DNA from: 0-14-0-80-60-11 sp049322355
GTDB lineage: Bacteria > Desulfobacterota > Desulfobaccia > Desulfobaccales > 0-14-0-80-60-11
DNA: 64,000 nucleotides
Direction: 5' to 3'
Assembly (NCBI GenBank): GCA_049322355.1
Contig: JBMORG010000020.1
Location: 110,689 to 174,688, forward strand
A program made the translations under genes and the position numbers. Positions 53,887 through 61,215 of the stretch are shown one piece after another (within the stretch, counting starts at the first letter, position 1; the number at the start of each line of letters is the position of its first letter). Below the pieces are notes generated by a model, which had not been told where the DNA came from, did no database searches, and saw only the letters and a program-made list of their open reading frames with translations.

Positions 53887-54411
53887 TCAGCGAGCGCTGA
53901 CCACCGTTTCCAATTCAAAGGCCACGGTCTTGGCAAAGCGCTCCCGTTTGGTGAGGTCCATCTGCTCTACCCGACCGAAGCTCAGGCAATGGGTGACACA
54001 TTTGGTCACGCATGCCGGCTCCAGGCCTTGGTCCACCCGGTCCATGCAGTAATCGCACTTCACCACTTTGCCCGTTTCCGGGTTCCATTGGGGCGCGCCC
54101 CAGGGACAGGCCGTGATACAGCTCTTACAGCCCACGCACAGCGCCGGCTCCACATAGACTATGCCATCCTCCGGACGTTTGCGCATGGCATGGGTAGGGC
54201 ACACCGGCACGCACCACGGGTCCTCGCAATGGAAGCAGGGCATGAAGACAAAGGCCTGCCGAGGCACTCCCGCCACCATTTTTGGCCCCACCGCCATGAT
54301 CTGCCCCAGACGGGGCCCGAATGGCAGGCCTTTGTTGCTCTTGCAGTGAACCTCACAGCTTAAGCAGCCGATGCACTTTTTCTGGTCTTGCAGGAGATAA
54401 TATTTGCTCAT
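53887..54411 (-). CDS. Four-cluster [4Fe-4S] electron transfer subunit (DmsB/PhsB type)
   Basis: 174 residues with four ferredoxin-like Cys groups: CIGCLSCEVHC, CFHCEDPWCVPVCP, CVGCKSCITACPWGAP and CDYCMDRVDQGLEPAC with CVTKCVTHC. No Tat or Sec signal is present, so it is cytoplasmic. It relays electrons between the molybdopterin subunit and the FAD fusion. It starts 9 bases after the molybdopterin gene ends, indicating one operon. Confidence 0.9.
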   Translation of the reverse strand: MSKYYLLQDQKKCIGCLSCEVHCKSNKGLPFGPRLGQIMAVGPKMVAGVPRQAFVFMPCFHCEDPWCVPVCPTHAMRKRPEDGIVYVEPALCVGCKSCITACPWGAPQWNPETGKVVKCDYCMDRVDQGLEPACVTKCVTHCLSFGRVEQMDLTKRERFAKTVAFELETVVSAR

Positions 54412-54420
54412 GGGTTATCC

Positions 54421-56514
54421 TCACTTCACGGGGCGGACCTGCACCAGAGTTTCGTCCAGGGCAGGGCTGCCGCCCACTTTATCGGAAATATTTTCTTGCA
54501 ACAGGGCATCACTGGCGCCCTTCTGGTAACAGCGGGTCTGGGCCGGCACCGTCTTGCCGAAGCCATGAAGCATAAAGACCGCCTCGGGATGGATGAACTC
54601 CGTCACCTTGGCCTTGATTTTGCCGTTGGTTTGCAGTGGATTGGAAATGACTTCCACATACTGGCCATCCTGGATTCCCAGGTTGGCCGCGGCCTTGGTG
54701 TGGATCCACAGTTCGTTTTCCGGCACCAGTTCGCTGAGAAACGGGTTGTTCTGCGTCGACACGTGGGTATGGGCCGCGCAACGCCCCACCATCAAGCGGA
54801 AATGCCCCTCCGGGGGCTTAGCAACCGGAATGTAAGGGGGAAAGGATGGAAAGCCGGCTTTTTCCATCAGTTCGCTCACCAATTCGATCTTTCCCGAAGG
54901 AGTCTTAAATTTGATCCCATCTTTCCGGTCCCACAATATCGCTTTATCCGTCAGGGACACGAAACCCTTGGCGTTAAAGTCCTCGATTTTCACCCCCATG
55001 TCCTTAAGCTGGAAGGCCCAGATGTCTTCGACGGTTTCAAAGGGGAAATATTGTCCTAAATCCAGCCGCTTGGCAATCTCTTTAAGAATTAGCCAGGCGG
55101 GCTTGGTGTCGTACCGGGGTGACACCGCCTGTTTGCGAATGCGGAGAGAAGGCTTCAATCCCGAAACCATTTGGATGGAATCGGCCCGCTCCAGGTAAAT
55201 GGATTCGGGCAGAATGACGTCGGCATACCAGGCGATCTCACTGAAGTTTACATCGATGGCCACGATAAGGTCCAGCTTGTCCAGGGCTTGACGCACGGCG
55301 CCGCTGTCGGGAATAGACTGGAGTGGCTCAAACCGGTTGGCAATAAGGGCCTTTATGGGGTACGGTTTCTCACTCAAAATGGCTTGGGCCAGCATCTGGG
55401 GATTGCCGTGGGACGAGTCGGCAATGGGGAAGTCTTCCCCGCCGGAGCCGTCAAACCGGGACGCGGCGGCCTTGGGAAGCTCCTGACTGACATACTTGCC
55501 GATGTCAGCCCGGCCCGCGGCCGCAGCGCCTTTCTTGAAAAACAATCCCCCCTGCGCTTCAATGCTGCCCATAAGGGCGTTTAGGATGATTATGGAACGG
55601 CGCAGATAAATTTCGTTGGGATGGTGGGCGCCGCGATAGCCGTAGTGAAACACCACCTGAGGCTTGACTTCCGAAGCTTCCCGAGCCAGGGCGACGATTT
55701 CCCTCGCCGGGATGCCGGTCTCCTTTTCTGCCCACTCCGGCGTATAAGGCTCCACAAAAGCCTGGAGTTCCGCCAGGCCCGAGACCCAGCGCTTAACGTA
55801 TTCGGCGTCATAAAGATGCTCTTTCAAAATCGTGTTAATCAGAGCATAGTTGAGGGCCAGGTCCGTGCCAGGACGGATCATCCAGTAGCGGTCCGCCTTG
55901 GTGGCCGTGACACTCACCCGGGGGTCGATATAGGTGAGCTTGGCGCCTTTCTCCATGGCCTTGAGCAAATTGTTAATGGGCGCGATTTCCAGGGCCTCGA
56001 AGATGTTGCGGCCGTACATGACTATGTGCCGGGTGTTGGCGTAATCAATGCCCACCTGGGGGTCGACGTAGCCCGTCAGGCTGCGGAACGCGGTGTTCAC
56101 AGACCCTTTGCACAAGGCGTCATGGGTGAAGTGGTTGGGCGAACCGATGGCCTTCACGAAGGTCTTGCTGATGTGGGTGTTGAGGTTGGTACGCTCTCCG
56201 AATACCACGCTCTGCCCCCCATGTTCCTGGATGATGGCTTTGAGTTTATCAGCCACATAATCCAGGGCCTCATCCCAACTGGCCTTGCGCCACGACCCGG
56301 ATCCCCGGGCGTCGGTGCGGATCATGGGGTACTGGGGCCGCTCATGATCATGGAGCAGAGCCAAGCCTGCGGACCCTTTGGCACATAAAGCCCCTTCGAT
56401 CCCGGCCACATGGCGGTTGCCCTGAATCCATACCACGTCATCGTTGGCCACCATCACCTCGATGGGGCAGCGCACGGTGCACATGAAACAGATGCTATGA
56501 ACGTTATCTGACAT
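54421..56514 (-). CDS. Cytoplasmic molybdopterin oxidoreductase (PhsA/PsrA-like, Cys ligand)
   Basis: 697 residues. It starts directly with the [4Fe-4S] ligands C9, C12, C16 and C44, with no Tat signal peptide before them. The Mo-ligand position is C135 in GSPNHFTHDALCKGS, the Cys type of polysulfide, thiosulfate and arsenate reductases rather than Ser or Sec. Further molybdopterin motifs are YIDPRVSVTATKADRYWMIRPGTD and ADVILPESIYLERADS. The C-terminal domain binds the second guanylyl moiety. With the Fe-S subunit and FAD fusion it should form an NAD(P)H-linked reductase or, reversed, an oxidase. The substrate is not determined. Confidence 0.88.
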   Translation of the reverse strand: MSDNVHSICFMCTVRCPIEVMVANDDVVWIQGNRHVAGIEGALCAKGSAGLALLHDHERPQYPMIRTDARGSGSWRKASWDEALDYVADKLKAIIQEHGGQSVVFGERTNLNTHISKTFVKAIGSPNHFTHDALCKGSVNTAFRSLTGYVDPQVGIDYANTRHIVMYGRNIFEALEIAPINNLLKAMEKGAKLTYIDPRVSVTATKADRYWMIRPGTDLALNYALINTILKEHLYDAEYVKRWVSGLAELQAFVEPYTPEWAEKETGIPAREIVALAREASEVKPQVVFHYGYRGAHHPNEIYLRRSIIILNALMGSIEAQGGLFFKKGAAAAGRADIGKYVSQELPKAAASRFDGSGGEDFPIADSSHGNPQMLAQAILSEKPYPIKALIANRFEPLQSIPDSGAVRQALDKLDLIVAIDVNFSEIAWYADVILPESIYLERADSIQMVSGLKPSLRIRKQAVSPRYDTKPAWLILKEIAKRLDLGQYFPFETVEDIWAFQLKDMGVKIEDFNAKGFVSLTDKAILWDRKDGIKFKTPSGKIELVSELMEKAGFPSFPPYIPVAKPPEGHFRLMVGRCAAHTHVSTQNNPFLSELVPENELWIHTKAAANLGIQDGQYVEVISNPLQTNGKIKAKVTEFIHPEAVFMLHGFGKTVPAQTRCYQKGASDALLQENISDKVGGSPALDETLVQVRPVK

Positions 56515-56682
56515 AGTACGACCTCATCTTTTCCTAAGGGTTAATTTAATTTTATCAAATACATTATTCACGGCTAAACCAATTAATTTCATGAGCATCA
56601 CTAGTACTCACAAGTGAGAAAGAAAGCCAGGCAGATGATGCCGCAAGAAGGCAGGCGGATTCAGACCTTTTTCCCTCGCCAT

Positions 56683-57231
56683 TCATGCTGAATTTATCAT
56701 CCTCCGGTCACTACCCTGGTCCGGGATTTCTTTGCCCCTGCGGAGAGAGGCCAGGATGTATTTTAGCCGTTTGAACAGGAAATAAACTGTGATGTAAATG
56801 CAGATAAACACCCCTATGTAGCCCAGGGACCAAGGGGTGCCGGGGATGGGAACTTCCACCTCTAGGAAACGGTGTTGCATCCAGGCCAACGCGAAACAGA
56901 CCGGCCAAAGAAATGCGGCCGACAGAGCAGCCTGCTGGAAAAAGGTATGGCCGAAGGCATCATTGGCCAATTTGTTGGCCGCCTGGTAAGCTTCCTTATT
57001 TCCAGCCTTCAAGGCGTCTATGGCCAGGTTCTGGTATTTCTCCGCCTCCGCAGTTTTCACACCTATGCGCTTGTGCGTCGCCCGAAAGGCCAGGAAAACG
57101 GAAACTTCGCCGATGAGCAGGCATATGACCGCCAGGACAAAGGTCCCGATGACAAAGTCCACCCCGGAGTGGCCGGTGAGCCGGTAGAACCCGATCAGGT
57201 ATTGATCAACAATCTGGATTGTTGGGTGCAT
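56683..57231 (-). CDS. Small membrane protein, three helices with a cytosolic helical hairpin
   Basis: 182 residues. Helix 1 (FVIGTFVLAVICLLIGEVSVFLAF) is followed by a charged helical loop (RIGVKTAEAEKYQNLAIDALKAGNKEAYQAA) and two further helices (ALSAAFLWPVCFALAWM and LGYIGVFICIYITVYFLF). The architecture recalls DUF106/EMC3-type proteins, but I cannot confirm homology. It lies between the TSUP carrier and the molybdopterin gene on the same strand. Two hairpins lie in the 75 bases before it (for example GTCCCG-CTC-CGGGAC near 57243). Confidence 0.65.
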   Translation of the reverse strand: MHPTIQIVDQYLIGFYRLTGHSGVDFVIGTFVLAVICLLIGEVSVFLAFRATHKRIGVKTAEAEKYQNLAIDALKAGNKEAYQAANKLANDAFGHTFFQQAALSAAFLWPVCFALAWMQHRFLEVEVPIPGTPWSLGYIGVFICIYITVYFLFKRLKYILASLRRGKEIPDQGSDRRMINSA

Positions 57232-57306
57232 GGGATACCAATGTCCCGCTCCGGGACGGACACTGCAGGGAGCCGTGTTTACCGACCCCCTGCGTAGACG
57301 TTTTCA

Positions 57307-58464
57307 TCAAATGCCGGGCAAACGGATGTCCATGAACCCCCGTAAGGTATACCCTATGCCTATGTAGAGGGCCAGAATTACAAACAGCCGCTTGAGCCAG
57401 ACGTCGGGAATGTATTTGGAGGTGTAAGGCCCGAGAATGGAGCCAGCGGCGATACCCACCAGTTCGGCGCCAACGAACATAAAATCAATGGGAGTTCCCT
57501 TAACAAACATGAAGGTGAAGATGGAGGTGATCATGCTGACGAACACCGCCAGGGCTGAAGTGCCGGCCACGACGTACATGGGCAGATTAACGATGTTGGT
57601 TAAAAAGGGCACGTAGAGGAAACCGCCACCGATGCCCAGGAAGGCGGACAGGGCGGCGATGAAAAAGCCGCCCACCACTGGCCAGATGGGGTTGAAGTGG
57701 AATTCCACCCCGTAGAAGCTGAACTCTACCCGGGTGAAGCTCCAGGCCTTCACCCGCACGCCCTGGGCCGCTAAATCTCCTGCGGAGGCGCCTTTTTTCA
57801 CGGCTTCTTGAAAGGCCTGGGCGGCCTGCTTGGCCTTTTTCTTCTTTTCCTGTCCCGCGGGGGTAGTGTCATAGAAGAGGAAGGCGCCGATAACAAAGAC
57901 GATGATACCGAAATACCCTACGTAGGCCTTCAGGCTGATCTTGCCGGCAGTGAGCACCGGAATGAGATAAGCGCCGGCGATGCCCCCGAGAGCCAGGGCA
58001 ATCCCCAAAGGCAGGACCAAACGACCCATACGGTAATAGGTGACAGAGGACATCAGTGCCGAGAGACCTACGAGGTATTGGTTGGAGGTCCGGATGGAGT
58101 CGGTGACCAGTTTATTCAAGGTCGGGTTGGTTTTCCGGAAACTGGCGGCGTAATCGCCCAGGCCGAAGACGCTGATGTGACCTACGCCGGCCATGATGCC
58201 GCCAAAGGCGCCAACGGTGGAAAAGATCCAGCCTACCCAGATGCCCCACAAGATGCCCCAAAACCAGAAGGGGGTGGGACCGCCGGGAATGCCCATGAAA
58301 CCCTTGGGGGCGTCAGGATTGATCTGCCCCGGCCCTGTGCCGGTGGGAGTCTTGGCAATGGCTTCCTCCAGCTTGCCCGCCTCTGCCGGGGCAGTCAGCA
58401 CCAGGGCGGCAAAGGCGACCATAATGACCGCCATGCCAATAAGAATCCAGGTGTTTTTCTTCAT
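57307..58464 (-). CDS. TSUP (TauE/SafE) family sulfite/anion carrier
   Basis: 385 residues from the ATG at 58464, which has AAGGAGG seven bases upstream; a longer reading to 58548 is rejected. The N-terminal hydrophobic segment (WILIGMAVIMVAFAALVL) may be a signal anchor. The TauE/SafE repeats have GAFGGIMAGVGHISVFGLGDYAASF and FLGIGGGFLYVPFLTNIV. A hydrophilic Lys-rich insert (about residues 200-250) separates the halves. The family moves sulfite, sulfonates or thiosulfate across the inner membrane. As the first gene of the minus-strand cluster it links the molybdenum enzyme to sulfur compounds. Confidence 0.88.
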   Translation of the reverse strand: MKKNTWILIGMAVIMVAFAALVLTAPAEAGKLEEAIAKTPTGTGPGQINPDAPKGFMGIPGGPTPFWFWGILWGIWVGWIFSTVGAFGGIMAGVGHISVFGLGDYAASFRKTNPTLNKLVTDSIRTSNQYLVGLSALMSSVTYYRMGRLVLPLGIALALGGIAGAYLIPVLTAGKISLKAYVGYFGIIVFVIGAFLFYDTTPAGQEKKKKAKQAAQAFQEAVKKGASAGDLAAQGVRVKAWSFTRVEFSFYGVEFHFNPIWPVVGGFFIAALSAFLGIGGGFLYVPFLTNIVNLPMYVVAGTSALAVFVSMITSIFTFMFVKGTPIDFMFVGAELVGIAAGSILGPYTSKYIPDVWLKRLFVILALYIGIGYTLRGFMDIRLPGI

Positions 58465-58662
58465 ACAGAAAGCCTCCTTAATGAATTTATTTAGACCCGC
58501 CCCGGTGCAAGCCACCTTTGGGTCGGAATGGTGCTCTTGGATTTCCAAGGACGAATTCTATCCGGGTTGATGGAGTCAGCGTCCGGTGGAAACCGATATC
58601 TCCTTACTCATTTTCGGTATTGACCCGAAGCTGTGAAAACAAAGATTGAATTAACACTTAAC

Positions 58663-58691
58663 ATATAAAATATATTGATATCGCTTGTCAA
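58663..58691 (-). promoter_or_regulatory. Sigma70-like promoter of the TSUP/molybdopterin operon
   Basis: On the minus strand: TTGACA (58691-58686), a 17-base spacer, then TTATAT (58668-58663). It points at the TSUP gene. A TTAACAT motif (58658-58664) overlaps the -10 and the start point. Confidence 0.6.
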
Positions 58692-58700
58692 ATATTTTTT

Positions 58701-58728
58701 TTGATTGTGCTTCGAGCCTCTTTATGTT
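58701..58728 (+). promoter_or_regulatory. Possible sigma70-like promoter of the regulator gene
   Basis: TTGATT (58701-58706), a 16-base spacer, TATGTT (58723-58728), pointing at the regulator start at 58806. Both hexamers are imperfect, so support is modest. Confidence 0.35.
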
Positions 58729-58745
58729 AATAGGTGAAACATTAA

Positions 58746-58757
58746 TTAACATGTTAA
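58746..58757. promoter_or_regulatory. Perfect palindrome TTAACATGTTAA, candidate operator
   Basis: A 12-base palindrome upstream of the TSUP promoter. Half sites of the same sequence occur at 58658-58664 and 58724-58730. A dimeric regulator, such as the neighbouring Fis-type protein, could bind here, but no binding data exist. Confidence 0.5.
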
Positions 58758-58805
58758 ATTAACCAAGTCAAGGCGGAAAATGAATCGTCGCCGCAAGGGA
58801 GGGCC

Positions 58806-60179
58806 GTGTTCCGCGTGGATTCCGGAAAACTCTTAGAAAAGGTGATGGAGACCATGATGGAAGGCATGGTATTGGTGGACTCCAAGGGCATAATCCAGTC
58901 TGTCAACCACGTCATGGAGGAGATCACCGGTTATACTCAAAACGAACTTATCGGCCAGAGCTGCGGATTGATCAGGTGTGACACTTGCTTCAGGGCCATG
59001 GATGACCCTTCATCAAAGCAATGCGAACTATTCCGGACGGGCGTTATCCACCCCTCAAAGTGCGTCCTGGCTAAAAAGGACGGCAGCCTTAAGCACGTAC
59101 TGAAGCATGCGGCTCTTCTTTTGGACGACAACGGCCAGGTGAGAGGTGGGTTGGAAGTTTTCATGGATATAAGCGAGCAGATGGCTCAGGAACGGCTCAT
59201 CGCCCGGTTGCGCCGGGAACTCAACCAGGAGGATGGGTTTCATGGTATCCTGGGCAAATCCGCGGTGATGCTCCAGCTTTTCTCCCTGATTTCCAGCGTA
59301 GCCCAGAGCGAGGCCCCGGTCATTATTTCGGGCGAAAGCGGCACCGGCAAAGAGCTGGTGGCCAATGCCATCCATCGTCTAGGCACCCGGAGGCAGGGGC
59401 CCTTTATCAGGGTGAACTGTAAAGCCATGCCGGAAGGGTTGCTGGAAAGGGAACTTTTTGGCAACGGGACCCTTGAAGCCAATCATCCACCCATGAACCG
59501 GTTTGAAGCAGCTCAGGGAGGCGATCTCTTTTTGGATGAAGTGGGCCACCTCCCCCTCTCCATCCAGACCAAGCTCCTCAGAGTTTTATGCGAGGGGGGC
59601 CTTGAACATGAAGGAAAGGGAAAGACCATACCGGTGGATGTGCGGTTGATCACGGCAACGAACCAGGATTTAGGGCGACTTATTAAGGAGGGCCGGTTCC
59701 GGGAAGACCTGTTTTATCGCCTCAACGTCATCCCGATACAGCTCCCGCCCCTGCGGGAGCGGCGGGAAGATATCCCGTTGCTGGCGGAGGCCTTCATTGA
59801 GCGGGCCCGCCTCAAGACCCGCAAACCCATCGTGGGCCTGAGCAAGGAAGCCCTGGAAGTGCTCATGGGGTACCCTTGGCCCGGTAATGTTCAGGAGCTG
59901 ATCAACGCTGTGGAGTACGCCTTTTTGGTGTGCCCCCAAGGGAATATTTTGCCGGAGCATTTGCCGGTTCACCTCGCCCAGACCGGAGAGGCCCGGAGGA
60001 AGGCTGTCAGATCCCATCCGGTCAGCCAGGCCGGAAACAAAGAGGCCTTGCTGCGGGCTTTAAAGGAAGCCGATGGCAAGATGAGCGAAGCCGCCAGGAT
60101 TTTGGGGGTAAGTAGGGTTACCTTGTGGAAGTGGCTGAAACATTATAAAATTAAGGCAGATGAGGCGTGTGAATCATGA
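58806..60179 (+). CDS. PAS-AAA+-Fis regulator (NtrC type) lacking the GAFTGA loop
   Basis: 457 residues from a GTG with GGGAGGG two to eight bases upstream; a second GTG at 58815 is also possible. A PAS domain (about residues 8-125) holds five Cys (53, 58, 61, 73, 86). The AAA+ domain has Walker A GESGTGKE (176-183), Walker B GDLFLDEVGH (239-248) and the Arg finger region FREDLFYRLNV. Between ELFG (216-219) and RFE (232-234), where sigma54 activators carry GAFTGA, the sequence is NGTLEANHPPMN. A Fis-type HTH closes the protein. No receiver domain is present. It may therefore act on sigma70 promoters, as TyrR and HupR-type proteins do. Confidence 0.9.
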   Translation: MFRVDSGKLLEKVMETMMEGMVLVDSKGIIQSVNHVMEEITGYTQNELIGQSCGLIRCDTCFRAMDDPSSKQCELFRTGVIHPSKCVLAKKDGSLKHVLKHAALLLDDNGQVRGGLEVFMDISEQMAQERLIARLRRELNQEDGFHGILGKSAVMLQLFSLISSVAQSEAPVIISGESGTGKELVANAIHRLGTRRQGPFIRVNCKAMPEGLLERELFGNGTLEANHPPMNRFEAAQGGDLFLDEVGHLPLSIQTKLLRVLCEGGLEHEGKGKTIPVDVRLITATNQDLGRLIKEGRFREDLFYRLNVIPIQLPPLRERREDIPLLAEAFIERARLKTRKPIVGLSKEALEVLMGYPWPGNVQELINAVEYAFLVCPQGNILPEHLPVHLAQTGEARRKAVRSHPVSQAGNKEALLRALKEADGKMSEAARILGVSRVTLWKWLKHYKIKADEACES

Positions 60180-60228
60180 TGGTCACATCAGGTGGCACCT
60201 CTGGCGACCGTAGAAAGGGGGAATGAAC

Positions 60229-61155
60229 ATGGCTTTGCCCCTTATGGCTATTCTGCTCGTGGCCGGCCTTTTTTTGGGCGGCTGCGGCGAGGAGGAGCCG
60301 GTTAAAAGAATCGACCTATCCCAGCGGGAGGAGGTCACGGTGTATCGGCCGGACAATGCCATCACTTACGCATATCTCCCCCAATACGCCCATACGGTTT
60401 CCTATGAACGGCATCACCTGGTGATTGACTATCTGAGTCGGGTGACGGGACTGACTATCCGCCAGGTTTTCCCTGACACCTTTGACGAACACATGAATAT
60501 GGTGGGCCGGGGGTTGATCGATCTCACATTCAGCAATCCCTTTATTTACGTAAAAATCGCCGACCGTTATGGAGCCCGGGCCTTTGCCCGCATTGTGGAA
60601 CCTCAGGGGCAGGAGAATTTCCGGGGTCAGATAATCTGCCGGGCTGACAACCCCAATATCAAAACCATGGCGGACCTGAAAGGCAAACGCCTCATCGCGG
60701 TGGACCCTACTTCGGCCGGCGGCTTTCTCTACCCTTGGGGCTGGATTTTGGAGAACGGCCTTCGGAAAGAAGATTTTGCCGAAATCACCTTCGCACCGGG
60801 TCCGGGAGGCAAGCAGGAGAAGGTGGTCATGGCGGTATATTCGGGAAAATACGATGTGGGACTGATACGCGAAGGCACTTTGAATATCCTGGCGGATAAG
60901 ATTGATTTGAAACAGATCAGGATATTGGCCAATTCGCGCTGGTATCCGGGCTGGGTCTATGCGGCCCGCCAGAGAATGGACCCTGCCATCATAGATAAAA
61001 TTAAACAGGCCCTGCTTGCTTTGAACATCAACGATCCGGAACATGAAATTATTTTGAAAAAAGCCGGCTTTATTGCTGTTATCCCTGCCCAGGACAAGGA
61101 TTTCAACTCGGTGCGGCGACTGGCTGAGATTGTAGAATCGGGAGGACGGCCTTAA
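60229..61155 (+). CDS. PhnD-like periplasmic substrate-binding lipoprotein
   Basis: 308 residues from the ATG at 60229, 7 bases after GGGGG. The ATG at 60223 is too close to that site. The lipobox is FLGGC, with the lipidated Cys at residue 18. The body has the phosphate/phosphonate-binding PhnD pattern: YLSRVTGLTIRQVFPDTFDE, GLIDLTFSNPFIYVKI and DPTSAGGFLYPWGWI. There is no transporter permease or ATPase near, and a histidine kinase follows. Such orphan binding proteins often present a ligand to a sensor kinase. The ligand is unknown. Confidence 0.85.
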   Translation: MALPLMAILLVAGLFLGGCGEEEPVKRIDLSQREEVTVYRPDNAITYAYLPQYAHTVSYERHHLVIDYLSRVTGLTIRQVFPDTFDEHMNMVGRGLIDLTFSNPFIYVKIADRYGARAFARIVEPQGQENFRGQIICRADNPNIKTMADLKGKRLIAVDPTSAGGFLYPWGWILENGLRKEDFAEITFAPGPGGKQEKVVMAVYSGKYDVGLIREGTLNILADKIDLKQIRILANSRWYPGWVYAARQRMDPAIIDKIKQALLALNINDPEHEIILKKAGFIAVIPAQDKDFNSVRRLAEIVESGGRP

Positions 61156-61215
61156 ACCTGTTACCAGTTTGCGCCGGGGCGGCCATTGAAACCTGAGTAA
61201 AAAGGTTAGGGAGTT

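Larger units (their letters stand above)
58465..58805. other. Divergent regulatory region between the TSUP operon and the regulator gene
   Basis: 341 AT-rich bases with no gene. It holds a sigma70-like promoter for the TSUP operon (58663-58691), a weaker one for the regulator gene (58701-58728) and repeated TTAACAT/ATGTTAA motifs (58658-58664, 58724-58730, 58746-58757). From the predicted start at about 58656 the TSUP mRNA leader would be near 190 bases, with a 6-base stem CTTGGA/TCCAAG near 58538-58551. I found no GG-N10-GC pair that would make a sigma54 promoter toward the TSUP gene. Confidence 0.6.

Noticed and set aside
55621..56388. 255-residue open frame on the plus strand
   Set aside because: It is antisense to the molybdopterin subunit, lacks a ribosome site and shows no known family.
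54421..56514. Periplasmic thiosulfate or polysulfide reductase
   Set aside because: The family match is good, but no Tat signal precedes the Fe-S motif at residue 9 and no longer start is available, so a periplasmic location is not supported.
58500..58520. Possible sigma54 promoter (TTGC on the minus strand near 58504-58516)
   Set aside because: The -24 GG is not at the required 10-base spacing from the -12 GC; the sigma70-like TTGACA-N17-TTATAT is better supported.
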